A program made the position numbers and the translations under genes. The notes under the pieces were generated by a model, which made no database searches, was not told the DNA's origin, and saw only the letters and a list, made by a program, of their open reading frames with translations. Shown one piece after another: positions 1-8,794 of a stretch of DNA of 64,000 nt. Source of the stretch: Edaphocola aurantiacus (GTDB lineage: Bacteria > Bacteroidota > Bacteroidia > Chitinophagales > Chitinophagaceae); NCBI RefSeq assembly GCF_019797745.1, contig NZ_VOSI01000004.1:548984-612983 (forward strand), in the 5' to 3' direction. Each line of letters begins with the position of its first letter. Position 1 is the first letter of the stretch.

Positions 1-14
1 TATATCAAGAACTA

Positions 15-93
15 ATGAAAAAAAATATTACTTGCAATAGCTTTATTAGCTGCTGCAACAAAAGATAAAGCTGCAGCCAACGACAACTGGTAA
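15..93 (+). pseudogene. Short signal-peptide-like ORF broken in an A8 run
   Basis: An ATG at 15 is followed by eight A residues (18-25). Read with seven A residues, the frame gives MKKILLAIALLAAATKDK and runs to the stop at 91-93, which looks like a short exported or leader-like peptide. With eight A residues the ATG frame stops early. It may be a decayed fragment, a homopolymer sequencing error, or chance. No function can be assigned. Confidence 0.25.
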
Positions 94-126
94 TTTTTAA
101 AAATAATAAATTCAAAATAAATAGAA

Positions 127-1329
127 ATGTCTCAGAACGTATATATAGTAGATGCAGTGCGTACCCCGATTGGTAAATATGGTGGTACACTGGCAGCTGT
201 TCGCCCGGATGATTTGCTGGCGGATGTCATTAAAGCACTGATTGCCCGTAACCCTTCAATCGATGTAAATGCTATTGAAGATGTGATTGCCGGAGCGGCT
301 AACCAATCCGGAGAAGATAACCGTAACGTAGCGCGCATGTCTGCCTTACTGGCCGGCCTGCCGATTACCGTTGGGGGGAATACCGTAAACCGTCTGTGTG
401 CTTCCGGTCTGCAATCCATTATGGATGCCAGCCGTGCCATTCAGTGTGGTGATGGTGAATTATACATTGCCGGTGGGGTAGAGAGCATGAGCCGTGCCCC
501 TTATGTAATCGGTAAAGCGGATGGTGCATTCGGCCGTAACCAGCAGATGTTTGATACGACTATGGGCTGGCGTTTTATCAATAAGAAATTATCTGCATTG
601 TATCATCCGTATACAATGGGAGAAACAGCGGAGAATGTTGCCAAACAATGGAACATCAGCCGTGAAGAGCAGGATCAGTTTGCCTTCGAAAGCCAGGAGA
701 AATACCAGAAAGCGCATGAGGCAGGTAAATTTGCCGATGAACTGGTTCCGGTTACTATAGATTTAGGAAAAGGTAAGACTGCGGTATTCGATAAAGATGA
801 GCATCCACGCTTGTCTCCGAAAGAAAAACTGGCAGAATTAAAACCAGCCTTCATTAAAGAAGGTTCTGTTACTGCAGGGAACAGCAGCGGGATCAATGAC
901 GGAGCAGCAGCTTTATTGCTGGCTTCTGAAGACGCAGTGAAAAAATATGGTTTGAAGCCACTGGCAAAAATCATCGGTCGTGCTATAGCAGGTGTAGACC
1001 CGGCAGTAATGGGTATCGGTCCTGTACCGGCTACAGAAAAAGCATTGCAGCGCGCGGGTCTTAAGATTGAAGACATTGGCCTGGCTGAGCTGAATGAAGC
1101 ATTCGCGTCACAGTCCCTGGCTGTGGTTCGTGATCTGAAGATCAATCCTGAGATTGTAAATGTAAATGGCGGTGCTATTGCACTGGGCCATCCTTTAGGT
1201 TGTAGTGGTGCCCGTATTACGGCTACCTTATTACACGAAATGAAACGCAGAAAAGTAAAATACGGCCTGGCTACCATGTGTATCGGAGTAGGGCAGGGAT
1301 CTGCGATTGTGTATGAATTAGTAGATTAA
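127..1329 (+). CDS. Thiolase (acetyl-CoA acyltransferase, PcaF/PaaJ-like)
   Basis: A 400-residue thiolase that should cleave 3-oxoacyl-CoA with CoA or run the reverse condensation in the cytosol. The acylated cysteine is Cys91 in NRLCASGL. The C-terminal catalytic pair is His355 in GHPLGCSG and Cys385 in CIGVGQG. Length and N-terminal signatures (ANQSGEDNRNVARM, GGVESMSRAP, DTTMGWRF) resemble 3-oxoadipyl-CoA thiolases, so an aromatic-degradation or beta-oxidation role are both possible. No pathway partner lies beside it in this window, so the substrate is not decided. A strong hairpin follows the stop codon and the next gene is unrelated. Confidence 0.93.
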   Translation: MSQNVYIVDAVRTPIGKYGGTLAAVRPDDLLADVIKALIARNPSIDVNAIEDVIAGAANQSGEDNRNVARMSALLAGLPITVGGNTVNRLCASGLQSIMDASRAIQCGDGELYIAGGVESMSRAPYVIGKADGAFGRNQQMFDTTMGWRFINKKLSALYHPYTMGETAENVAKQWNISREEQDQFAFESQEKYQKAHEAGKFADELVPVTIDLGKGKTAVFDKDEHPRLSPKEKLAELKPAFIKEGSVTAGNSSGINDGAAALLLASEDAVKKYGLKPLAKIIGRAIAGVDPAVMGIGPVPATEKALQRAGLKIEDIGLAELNEAFASQSLAVVRDLKINPEIVNVNGGAIALGHPLGCSGARITATLLHEMKRRKVKYGLATMCIGVGQGSAIVYELVD

Positions 1330-1354
1330 TCTGTTACAAAATAATACGATAAGC

Positions 1355-1395
1355 ATAGCAAGAGCTGCAGGATATTCCTGCAGCTCTTGCTATTT
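1355..1395 (+). terminator. Terminator hairpin after thiolase
   Basis: Arms ATAGCAAGAGCTGCAGGA and TCCTGCAGCTCTTGCTAT are perfectly complementary around a 3-nt loop, followed by a short T stretch. Confidence 0.75.
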
Positions 1396-1608
1396 TGGAT
1401 TGATCTGCCTACTGGCGAAAGTGTTTATAACCGTCCTTAATATAAATTTGAATAATAAACAATAGGCAATCCATACAGGGTGTCATTTTAATGTAAAATA
1501 AGCATAGGATATTCCCGAATTGATAATTTTCATTCCTGATTTTATACTATGAGGCATTCCGGTACTCGATAATTTCGCGGCGGAATAACAACTATATATA
1601 CATTAAGA

Positions 1609-3768
1609 ATGAAAGTAACTTCACTAACACTGGGTATGGCGATGACCACCATCGCTGTACAGGCACAGCAACAAGTCGCTCCTGAAACACAGGATACCGT
1701 AAAACAACATTTACTGGATGAGGTAGAAGTATCGCAGGATCGCTACCGTGTTACAGAAAGCAGAACGGTAGGTAAGCTGGACCTGAAAGATCTCGAAAAC
1801 CCACAAGTGTACAATACCATTCCGAAGACCTTACTGAAAGATCAGCTGGTAACCAATATGAATGATGCACTGAAAAATGCAACAGGGGTGATGCGTTTAT
1901 GGGAATCTACTGGTCGTGGCGGTGATGGTGCTGAATTTTATAGTTTGAGAGGTTTTGCCGTACAACCTTCTCTGGTTAATGGGATGCCTAGCATTACCAA
2001 CGGTGGTCTGGATCCGGCCAATGTTGAGAATATCGAAGTCGTAAAAGGGCCTTCCGGTACATTATACGGTGGTAATCTGATTTCTTACGGTGGTCTGATC
2101 AATGTAAATACTAAAAAGCCATACGAGAGATTTGGGGGTGAATTGTCCTATATTACCGGTAGCTATGGCCTGAGCCGTTTCACTGCAGATGTGAACGCTC
2201 CGGTGGGCAAAAACGTATTTGTACGTTTGAATACCGCTTATCAGTATGAAAATACTTTCCAGGATGCAGGGTTTAGCCAGTCATTCTTTATCGCACCTTC
2301 GGTTAAGATCGTTGCCAGCGATAAACTGACCTTCCTGGTAAACACCGAATTTAAAAACGGTGCCAGCGCCAATGCCCCTATGGTATTCCTGAGCCGTTAC
2401 AGCCAGCTGTCCTTCAATAGCATGGACATTTTCGAAGCGAACTATAAGAAATCATATACCAGCAACGACCTGACGATCAAAACCCCGACTTTCGGTATGC
2501 AATCCCAGATGTTGTATGAATTCTCTAAACAATGGAAATCGCAGACCGTCGTTTCCCGCAGCAATACCCAGAGTAATGGTTATTATCAATACCTGTGGGA
2601 TGCCGCTAACGGGGATGAGTTTACCCGCTACATTTCCCGTCGTAATGGCTCTACCAATGCAACCGGCGTTCAGCAGAACTTTATGGGCGATTTCAACATC
2701 GGTAGCGTACGCAATCGTTTAGTAGTGGGTGTGGATTATATGCAGAAGCAGATCCGCAACAGCAGCACCGGCTGGATAGGTTATGGTACCGTATCGCTGA
2801 AAAACCAGATCGACAGCGCTATCCTGACTACACCTGCAGTAGATAACGCATTATTGTCTTCAGCAGAAGCCGTATCCAGCGTAAATACCCGCATCCTGAG
2901 TGCTTACTTTTCTGACGTCATCAACTTCACTCCGAAGTTAGCAGCTATGCTGAGTCTGCGTGTAGATAACTTCAATGGTATGCCTACAGCATATAGCTCA
3001 GAAGAAATCAAAAATCAGACTACACTGTCTCCTAAATTTGGTTTAGTGTACCAACCGGTACTGGACAAAGTATCGATCTTTGGTAACTATATGAATGGTT
3101 TCGTAAACGTAGACCCTGTTGAGGTGGCCAACCTGGATGGTACTAATAAACACATGAAGATCTTCAGTCCGGAGCAGGCTAATCAGATGGAATTCGGTGT
3201 AAAAACCAACCTGTTCGATCAGAAAGTATCCCTGACGGCGAGCTATTACGATATCCGTGTAAGCAACAAAGTAATGTCTGATCCCACTAATGTAAACAAC
3301 TCCATCCAGGGTGGTGAGGTATACAGTAAAGGTGTAGAATTCAGTGTACTGGCACATCCGATCGCAGGTATGAACATCATTGCCGGGTATAGCTACAATG
3401 ACAGTAAAGTAACCAAAGAAACAGAAGGGGCAGGCTATCTGGGATTACGTCCTGAAGATGCAGGTCCGCAGAGTCTGCTGAACTTCTGGGCTACCTATGT
3501 AGTGCCTGAAGGTAAACTGAAACACTTCTCTGTAGGTTTCGGTCTTAACTATGCAAGCGAGTACAATACCCTGAACAGATTTACAACAGGAAGCTTCACC
3601 TTGCCAAGCTATGTGGTGATGAATGCTTCTATAGCTTATAATGCACCAAGATATACCCTGAATCTGAAAATGGATAACCTGACCAACGAGCACTATTTTG
3701 CAGGCTGGTCTACCGTTACACCACAAAAACTCAGATCATTATCTCTGGGCGTAAGCTTTAAATTCTAA
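1609..3768 (+). CDS. TonB-dependent siderophore receptor
   Basis: A 719-residue outer-membrane receptor for TonB-driven uptake, most likely of a ferric siderophore. Residues 1-19 form a Sec signal peptide ending near VQAQQ. A plug domain follows at roughly 60-175, with the family signatures FYSLRGF, NIEVVKGPSGTLYG and GGLINVNTKKP. The rest is beta-barrel, ending in the typical aromatic C-terminus (LGVSFKF). It lacks the N-terminal carboxypeptidase-like domain of SusC-type receptors. The PepSY membrane protein starts 2 nt after its stop, which supports an iron-acquisition operon. The siderophore itself cannot be read from sequence. Confidence 0.92.
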   Translation: MKVTSLTLGMAMTTIAVQAQQQVAPETQDTVKQHLLDEVEVSQDRYRVTESRTVGKLDLKDLENPQVYNTIPKTLLKDQLVTNMNDALKNATGVMRLWESTGRGGDGAEFYSLRGFAVQPSLVNGMPSITNGGLDPANVENIEVVKGPSGTLYGGNLISYGGLINVNTKKPYERFGGELSYITGSYGLSRFTADVNAPVGKNVFVRLNTAYQYENTFQDAGFSQSFFIAPSVKIVASDKLTFLVNTEFKNGASANAPMVFLSRYSQLSFNSMDIFEANYKKSYTSNDLTIKTPTFGMQSQMLYEFSKQWKSQTVVSRSNTQSNGYYQYLWDAANGDEFTRYISRRNGSTNATGVQQNFMGDFNIGSVRNRLVVGVDYMQKQIRNSSTGWIGYGTVSLKNQIDSAILTTPAVDNALLSSAEAVSSVNTRILSAYFSDVINFTPKLAAMLSLRVDNFNGMPTAYSSEEIKNQTTLSPKFGLVYQPVLDKVSIFGNYMNGFVNVDPVEVANLDGTNKHMKIFSPEQANQMEFGVKTNLFDQKVSLTASYYDIRVSNKVMSDPTNVNNSIQGGEVYSKGVEFSVLAHPIAGMNIIAGYSYNDSKVTKETEGAGYLGLRPEDAGPQSLLNFWATYVVPEGKLKHFSVGFGLNYASEYNTLNRFTTGSFTLPSYVVMNASIAYNAPRYTLNLKMDNLTNEHYFAGWSTVTPQKLRSLSLGVSFKF

Positions 3769-3770
3769 TA

Positions 3771-4916
3771 ATGAGCCCATTCAAAAAACTCATACGTAAA
3801 CTACATTTATGGCTCGGATTATTATCCGGGCTTGTAGTTTTTATAATAGCCATTACCGGGTGCATTTATGCCTTCCAGGAAGAAATACAGGATGCTACGC
3901 AGCCATATCGCTTTGTGGCGAAGGAAGATAAAGCGTATAAATTACCTACAGAGCTCCTGCCCATTGCTCAGGCACAATTACCGGGCAAGGACCTGCACTC
4001 CCTGAAGTATTTTGCTAAAGACCGTGCTGTAGAAGCGACCTTTTACCATTACGAACCTACCTATTACTATGCCGTATACCTGAATCCCTATTCAGGTGAA
4101 GTATTGAAGGTGGTAGACCGCAATGCAGGATTCTTCCGCTTTATACTGGACGGACACTTTTATCTCTGGTTGCCCCCAACTATTGGTCAGCCGGTTGTAG
4201 CCATATTTACCCTCATTTTTTTCGTGATGGTTATTTCCGGTATCATTCTATGGTTTCCGAAAAACAGGGCTGCCTGGAAACAAAGAGTATGGTTCCGCTG
4301 GAAAGAGAGCACTAAGTGGCGCCGCAAGAATTATGACCTGCACAATATTGTAGGCTTCTATGCCTCTTTTGTAGCCCTTGTTTTTGTAATTACCGGATTG
4401 GTATGGGGTTTCCGCTGGTTTGCCTACGGCTATTATACCATAATGGGTGGGGAGAAAAGCCTGGTTTATGAAGAGCCGCTTTCGGCAAAGAACCGACAGG
4501 TATCGGGTGATGCGCCTATGATCGATCAGCTGTACGGAAAAATATTCCTTAACCAGCCGGCTATAGCCACGGCAGAGTTTCATCCACCAGCCAGCGACAG
4601 TGCGAGTATGGAAGTCGCTACCAATTCAGAGGTTGGCACGTACTGGAAAACCGATTACCGCTTCTTTGATCAGTACAGCGGAGCAGAACTATCTGTAGGT
4701 CATGTTTACGGCCGCCAGAAAGATGCTAAGGTGGCTGATAAAGTAATGCGGATGAACTATGATATCCATACCGGAGGCATCTGGGGCATACCCGGCAAGT
4801 TGCTCGCCTTTTTCATGAGCCTGCTGATCGCAACATTGCCCGTTTCCGGAGTCATGATATATATCGGCCGGAAAAAGAAACAAAAGAAAACCGTGCCTGC
4901 AAAGGCTCGTCAATAA
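3771..4916 (+). CDS. PepSY-associated transmembrane protein (iron uptake)
   Basis: A 381-residue inner-membrane protein of the PepSY-TM family. The first helix is at residues about 13-35 (GLLSGLVVFIIAITGCIYAF), with further helices near 140-165, 195-215 and 345-370. The conserved His/Trp-rich start LIRKLHLWLGL and the motif DLHNIVGFYA (His in a membrane-flanking segment) are typical. Relatives encoded next to siderophore receptors are thought to reduce or release iron in the periplasm. The 2-nt gap to the receptor indicates one transcript, and a strong terminator follows. Confidence 0.88.
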   Translation: MSPFKKLIRKLHLWLGLLSGLVVFIIAITGCIYAFQEEIQDATQPYRFVAKEDKAYKLPTELLPIAQAQLPGKDLHSLKYFAKDRAVEATFYHYEPTYYYAVYLNPYSGEVLKVVDRNAGFFRFILDGHFYLWLPPTIGQPVVAIFTLIFFVMVISGIILWFPKNRAAWKQRVWFRWKESTKWRRKNYDLHNIVGFYASFVALVFVITGLVWGFRWFAYGYYTIMGGEKSLVYEEPLSAKNRQVSGDAPMIDQLYGKIFLNQPAIATAEFHPPASDSASMEVATNSEVGTYWKTDYRFFDQYSGAELSVGHVYGRQKDAKVADKVMRMNYDIHTGGIWGIPGKLLAFFMSLLIATLPVSGVMIYIGRKKKQKKTVPAKARQ

Positions 4917-4934
4917 ACAACAAACAAAAACAGG

Positions 4935-4967
4935 AACAGAATAGTCTTTTGGCTATTCTGTTTTTTT
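4935..4967 (+). terminator. Rho-independent terminator after receptor/PepSY operon
   Basis: Stem AACAGAATAG / CTATTCTGTT with an 8-nt loop and a run of T residues. Confidence 0.85.
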
Positions 4968-4998
4968 ATGCTTCTTTTGTCTTCTTTTTTACCAGATT

Positions 4999-6036
4999 AT
5001 GAAGGCTTCCCGGTCCAGACCCATTCAGAAAATACTCATTATCCGCTTTTCTTCTATCGGAGATATAGTGCTTACCACGCCGGTTATACGCAGTGTAAAG
5101 CGCAGGTATCCCGATGCTGAACTGCATTATTTGGTTAAAAAACAATTTAAGAGTGTACTGGCGGGCAATCCGCACATTGACCATATCCATGTATTGTCCG
5201 AGGATCTGCAGCAGAATATTGCAGAGCTGAAAGCCCTAGATTTTGACGTGGTAATTGACCTGCACCATAACCTGCGCACGCTTAGGGTCAAGAAAGCCCT
5301 GAATGTACGCCGGACCTATACCTTCCCGAAACTGAATGTACAGAAATGGTTGTATACCAATTTTAAATGGAATACTTTGCCGCCGAATAGTATTGTAGAG
5401 CGCTATTTCGAGGCTGTAAAGCCCCTCAATGTCGTGAATGATGGCCTGGGGCTGGATTTCTTTATTGCGCCGGAACAGGAGACTAAAAGAGAAGATATTC
5501 CTATGGGGCACTGGATGGGCTATGTAGCCTGTGTGATCGGAGGATCTTTCGAAACCAAACAATTCCCTGCAGATAAATGGAGGGCATTTATTGAAGACTG
5601 TCCGTACCCGGTTATATTGCTGGGTGGCCCTGATGATGCAGCGCTGGCTGCGGAAATTAAGACCGTAGACCCGGTAAAAGTATATGATGCCTGCGGTAAA
5701 TTCAACCTTGTAGAATCGGCCGATCTGGTGCGTAAGGCGAGGGTAGTGGTGACTAATGATACAGGTTTAATGCATATAGGAGCTGCCTTTCAGAAAAAAA
5801 TGGTAACTTTGTGGGGCAATACCACCCCCTGGTTGGGAATGTTTCCCTATTATGGGGCTAATAACCTGCAGACGACGGTAAGTCCATTATTTACCATATC
5901 GGAAGTAAACGGGCTTTCCTGCCGTCCCTGCAGTAAGATCGGATTTCACCAATGTCCGAAAAAACATTTTAATTGTATGAACCAGATAGATGTGGCACAA
6001 CTTATAGCGGATGTGCAGTCGTTCTGGAAAGATTAA
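4999..6036 (+). CDS. Glycosyltransferase family 9 (heptosyltransferase-like)
   Basis: A 345-residue cytosolic GT-B fold enzyme related to ADP-heptose:LPS heptosyltransferases (WaaC/WaaF, GT9). The N-terminal domain begins with KILIIRFSSIGDIVLTTPVIRS. The C-terminal nucleotide-sugar domain carries VVTNDTGLMHIGAAF. It probably adds a sugar to lipopolysaccharide core on the inner face of the membrane. Near the C-terminus is a cysteine cluster (CRPCSKIG...CPKKHFNC). The ATG at 4999 starts just after the preceding terminator and fits the family N-terminus. The real sugar donor is not known. Confidence 0.9.
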   Translation: MKASRSRPIQKILIIRFSSIGDIVLTTPVIRSVKRRYPDAELHYLVKKQFKSVLAGNPHIDHIHVLSEDLQQNIAELKALDFDVVIDLHHNLRTLRVKKALNVRRTYTFPKLNVQKWLYTNFKWNTLPPNSIVERYFEAVKPLNVVNDGLGLDFFIAPEQETKREDIPMGHWMGYVACVIGGSFETKQFPADKWRAFIEDCPYPVILLGGPDDAALAAEIKTVDPVKVYDACGKFNLVESADLVRKARVVVTNDTGLMHIGAAFQKKMVTLWGNTTPWLGMFPYYGANNLQTTVSPLFTISEVNGLSCRPCSKIGFHQCPKKHFNCMNQIDVAQLIADVQSFWKD

Positions 6037-6060
6037 ATCAACAGATTTATGCAAAAATAA

Positions 6061-6091
6061 TTTGTTGATATGAAATATTTGTTTAATTTTG
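6061..6091 (+). promoter_or_regulatory. Bacteroidota-type promoter of rplU
   Basis: TTTG at 6061-6064, a 19-nt spacer, then TAATTTTG at 6084-6091, which is an exact TTTG-N19-TAnnTTTG match. It lies inside the longest open frame of L21 and so supports the inner ATG at 6109 as the start. Confidence 0.8.
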
Positions 6092-6108
6092 CGCAAAATT
6101 TTTGGAGC

Positions 6109-6411
6109 ATGTTTGCAGTTGTAACAATAGCAGGACAGCAGTTCAGAGTTGCTAAAAACGATGAACTTTATGTACACCGTCTTATCGGAAACGAAGGCGA
6201 TAAAGTAGAATTTTCTGATGTCTTAATGACAGGAACCGAAGGTAATATTACTGTAGGTAGTGCGGTTAAATCTGTAATCAAAGCAGAAATCGTTAGTCAT
6301 GAGAAAGGCGATAAAGTCTTGATTTTCAAGAAAAAACGCCGTAAAGGATATCAAAAATTAAACGGTCACCGTCAATCGCTGACTAAAATCAAGATCCTGG
6401 ATATCGCTTAA
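6109..6411 (+). CDS. rplU: 50S ribosomal protein L21
   Basis: A 100-residue large-subunit protein that binds 23S rRNA. The start MFAVVTIAGQQFRV matches the usual L21 N-terminus, and the C-terminal half has KRRKGYQKLNGHRQ, the conserved rRNA-binding KxRxxYxxxxGHR signature. An upstream ATG at 6070 is in frame but lies at or before the promoter, so it is rejected. rpmA follows 50 nt downstream, the usual pairing. obg does not follow here. Confidence 0.95.
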   Translation: MFAVVTIAGQQFRVAKNDELYVHRLIGNEGDKVEFSDVLMTGTEGNITVGSAVKSVIKAEIVSHEKGDKVLIFKKKRRKGYQKLNGHRQSLTKIKILDIA

Positions 6412-6461
6412 TTTGCGATCCGGTTTCTACACTTGTATTAACATTTAAAAGAACTTAAGCA

Positions 6462-6725
6462 ATGGCACATAAGAAAGGTGAAGGTAGCGTAAAAAATGGT
6501 CGCGACTCTCGCAGCAAACGTTTAGGCGTTAAAATTTTCGGTGGTCAACCAGCCATCTCTGGTAACATCATTCTGCGTCAACGTGGTACTCAATACCACC
6601 CTGGTACTAACGTAGGTCTGGGTAAAGATTTCACTATCTACGCTTTAACCGACGGTATCGTTGAATTCAGAAAAACCAGAACTAAAACTTTGGTATCTGT
6701 TAGCGAAGTGGTTGCAGAAGCTTAA
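6462..6725 (+). CDS. rpmA: 50S ribosomal protein L27
   Basis: An 87-residue L27. It begins [16 protein letters not shown], contains LGVKIFGGQ and [17 protein letters not shown], and is the normal length. It has no cleavable N-terminal extension of the Firmicutes kind. L27 reaches the peptidyl-transferase centre with its N-terminal tail. It is co-transcribed with rplU. Confidence 0.97.
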   Translation: MAHKKGEGSVKNGRDSRSKRLGVKIFGGQPAISGNIILRQRGTQYHPGTNVGLGKDFTIYALTDGIVEFRKTRTKTLVSVSEVVAEA

Positions 6726-6732
6726 GCATAAA

Positions 6733-6764
6733 TTTGCTTAAATAATATAATTGCCATATATTTG
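6733..6764 (+). promoter_or_regulatory. Promoter of the AKP-rich protein gene
   Basis: TTTG at 6733-6736, a 20-nt spacer and TATATTTG at 6757-6764 match the Bacteroidota housekeeping promoter. The start codon is 57 nt downstream. Confidence 0.7.
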
Positions 6765-6820
6765 AACTTAATATATAAAAGTCGAACTTTTTTTATTTCT
6801 AACCCACAAAAATTGTAAGT

Positions 6821-7261
6821 ATGGCAACTACTAAAAAAACTGCAAGTGCAGCAGCGCCTAAGAAGGCTGCGCCGAAAAAAGCAGCGGCTCCTAAGAAAGC
6901 CGTAGCTAAAAAAGCGGCAGCGCCTAAGAAGGCAGCAGCTCCCAAAAAAGCAGCGGCTCCTAAGAAAGCCGTAGCTAAAAAAGCAGCAGCACCTAAGAAG
7001 GCTGTAGCTAAAAAAGCCGCCGCTCCTAAGAAAGCGGTAGCTAAAAAAGCAGCGGCTCCTAAGAAGGCCGTAGCACCAAAAAAAGCAGCAGCTCCTAAGA
7101 AAGCTGTAGCTAAAAAAGCCGCCGCTCCTAAGAAAGCAGCAGCACCAAAAAAAGCAGCAGCACCTAAGAAGGCAGCAGCTCCCAAAAAAGCCGTAGCAAA
7201 GAAAGCAGCAGCTCCTAAAAAAGCAGTCGCTCCTAAAAAAGCTGTAGCGAAAAAGAAATAA
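6821..7261 (+). CDS. Histone H1-like Ala/Lys/Pro-rich protein
   Basis: A 146-residue, extremely basic protein made almost only of Ala, Lys, Pro and Val in repeats such as AAPKKA and KKAVAK. The composition is that of histone H1 C-terminal tails and of bacterial H1-like proteins, so non-specific DNA binding and nucleoid compaction is the likely role (inference). It has no globular domain, signal peptide or membrane segment. It has its own promoter and terminator. The repeats at DNA level make copy number prone to change. The complementary strand is open over most of the gene, which is a composition effect. Confidence 0.8.
   Translation: MATTKKTASAAAPKKAAPKKAAAPKKAVAKKAAAPKKAAAPKKAAAPKKAVAKKAAAPKKAVAKKAAAPKKAVAKKAAAPKKAVAPKKAAAPKKAVAKKAAAPKKAAAPKKAAAPKKAAAPKKAVAKKAAAPKKAVAPKKAVAKKK
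6848..7255 (+). repeat. Degenerate AAPKKA/KKAVAK-coding repeat tract
   Basis: About 400 nt of imperfect short repeats built on cctaagaaagc- and gtagctaaaaaagc-like units, with codon-level variation. It encodes the whole body of the AKP-rich protein. Confidence 0.8.
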
Positions 7262-7283
7262 TTTTAAATTTTACATTTTTTTA

Positions 7284-7316
7284 AATGCTATCCTGCAACA
7301 GGATAGCATTTTTTTT
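7284..7316 (+). terminator. Terminator after AKP-rich protein
   Basis: Perfect 12-bp stem AATGCTATCCTG / CAGGATAGCATT with a 3-nt loop, then T residues. An in-frame ATG at 7285 inside this hairpin is therefore not a start of the next gene. Confidence 0.9.
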
Positions 7317-7341
7317 GCATTTTGTACGTTATATGTATTAT

Positions 7342-8085
7342 ATGACCCTCCGATACCTGATTTACACCCTTGTGTTGCTACTGGCTATTTGTAACAGCAC
7401 CGGCGCGTTTGCGCAACATATGTATGGTACTGTATATGACGAAGGTCTGGGTATTGAAGGCGCTGTAGTCACGAATAATAATTCCGGTTCGGTAAGTATC
7501 AGTGATGCCAAAGGGATGTACCGGCTCTCTGTCCGGCCCGGAGACTCTGTAAGCGTACGCCTGTTGGGCTACCAGGATGTTGGGCTGAAAATACCTGCAA
7601 CACAAAAAGGAGATTTCTTCCGCAATATATACCTGGAACCCTTTAGCAACATGCTTTCCGAAGTGGTCGTGAGCGGACTGACGCCATACCAGAAAGACTC
7701 TATTGCCCGCCGAAACCTGTACGGGCAGGCCTTGTCCAGGGAGTGGGTATCGGGAGGAGCAGCCGTTTTTCACCCGATGAGCTTTCTGGCACAGAAGGTA
7801 TCGCGCAAAGCCAAGCAACGTCGAAACTTTCAGCTGAATTATACCGGTTGGGAAAACCAGAAATTTATAGATATACGGTACAGTAAAGAGTTTGTAGCCA
7901 CAGTGGTTCCGCTTACCGGCGATACGCTTGCCTACTTTATGAATGCCTACCCGATACCCGCGGACTTTGCCCGTGCAGCCACAGAACTGGAACTGAAGAT
8001 GTGGATCAAGTATAACTATCTCGAATGGAAAAAAGGACCGCATATACCCGCTGTAACCCCACAACCTGCATTGAAAGATGAATAG
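7342..8085 (+). CDS. Secreted protein, carboxypeptidase-regulatory-like domain (paralog 1)
   Basis: About 247 residues with a signal peptide (YLIYTLVLLLAICNSTGAFAQ). Residues about 25-105 form a CarboxypepD_reg-like beta-sandwich (GTVYDEGLGIEGAVVTNNNS, ISDAKGMYRL, PGDSVSVRLLGYQD). The C-terminal half is specific to this trio and ends in YFMNAYPIPADFARAATELELKMWIKYNYLEW. Function is unknown; an envelope location is likely. It is the first of three tandem paralogs and overlaps the next gene by 8 nt, so they form an operon. The ATG at 7342 is chosen because it directly precedes the signal peptide. Earlier in-frame ATGs lie in or close to the terminator. Confidence 0.8.
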   Translation: MTLRYLIYTLVLLLAICNSTGAFAQHMYGTVYDEGLGIEGAVVTNNNSGSVSISDAKGMYRLSVRPGDSVSVRLLGYQDVGLKIPATQKGDFFRNIYLEPFSNMLSEVVVSGLTPYQKDSIARRNLYGQALSREWVSGGAAVFHPMSFLAQKVSRKAKQRRNFQLNYTGWENQKFIDIRYSKEFVATVVPLTGDTLAYFMNAYPIPADFARAATELELKMWIKYNYLEWKKGPHIPAVTPQPALKDE

Positions 8086-8794
8086 ATTATTCCTTTTGAT
8101 TATACTACTGTTTCTAGCCCTTCAGGCAGGAGCACAGAAAACCCTGAGCGGGGTAGTAATGGACCTGGAAAGATCAGAACCGGTACCCTATGTAACCCTT
8201 ACCAATCTGCGTACAGACATGGCCACACAGGCCGGTGCAAAAGGTGCTTTCAACCTGGAAGCCAAAGCCGGAGACCGCATCAAAATTAATCGCCTGGGTG
8301 TAGAATCAACTGTATTTACGGTAACTGAAGAGATGTTCAGTTCTTACCAGAGAATTATTGTGCAGTACAGCATTGGCACACTGGCAGAGGTAGATGTAAC
8401 TGCACTCACCCCTTATCAGCGGGACTCCCTGTACCGCGATAGTCTGTACCGGCCTACATTGGCCCGTAAAAAAGATAAGGCTGAAGTCGTGATTACACCT
8501 GTAGGTATACTCATTACCAATCCCCTCTCCTCCTGGGTGCAATACCTGGTGCCGAAGACCCGGCAGAAATGGAAATTCCAGAAGAATTTTGCAAAATGGG
8601 AAGAACAGAAGTTTGTAGAGACAGTCTACACTCCTGAGCTGGTAGCAAGCATTACGGGCTTGAAGGGCGATAGTTGTGCTTATTTCATGAATACCTATCC
8701 GATACCTGTCCAGATGGCCAGGACCGCAAAAGAAACAGAACTGAAAAGCTGGATAAAAGCCAATTACCTGGACTATACAAGCAGCAAGAGATGA
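8078..8794 (+). CDS. Secreted protein, carboxypeptidase-regulatory-like domain (paralog 2)
   Basis: 238 residues with a signal peptide ending ALQAGAQ. It has a regulatory-like beta-sandwich (LSGVVMDLERSEPVPYVTL) and the same C-terminal family motif (YFMNTYPIPVQMARTAKETELKSWIKANYLDY) as its neighbours. The shared segments LTPYQRDSLYRDSLYR and WEEQKF also occur in paralog 1 in similar form. It overlaps the upstream gene by 8 nt and the downstream one by 4 nt (ATGA). Role unknown. Confidence 0.8.
   Translation: MNRLFLLIILLFLALQAGAQKTLSGVVMDLERSEPVPYVTLTNLRTDMATQAGAKGAFNLEAKAGDRIKINRLGVESTVFTVTEEMFSSYQRIIVQYSIGTLAEVDVTALTPYQRDSLYRDSLYRPTLARKKDKAEVVITPVGILITNPLSSWVQYLVPKTRQKWKFQKNFAKWEEQKFVETVYTPELVASITGLKGDSCAYFMNTYPIPVQMARTAKETELKSWIKANYLDYTSSKR

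Noticed and set aside
1517..1536. Fur-box-like sequence upstream of the siderophore receptor (TTGATAATTTTCATT)
   Set aside because: Only one half resembles the 19-bp Fur consensus and the region is AT-rich. Iron control is likely from gene function, but the site is not supported.
6799..7185. Long open frame on the minus strand opposite the AKP-rich gene (Ala/Phe/Leu-rich)
   Set aside because: It mirrors the repeat codons of the real gene (complement of Lys/Ala codons) and runs into the promoter region of that gene. The plus strand has promoter, start and terminator.
7285..7341. Upstream ATG at 7285 extending the first regulatory-like paralog
   Set aside because: The ATG lies in the stem of the preceding terminator, and the added residues would destroy a normal signal peptide.
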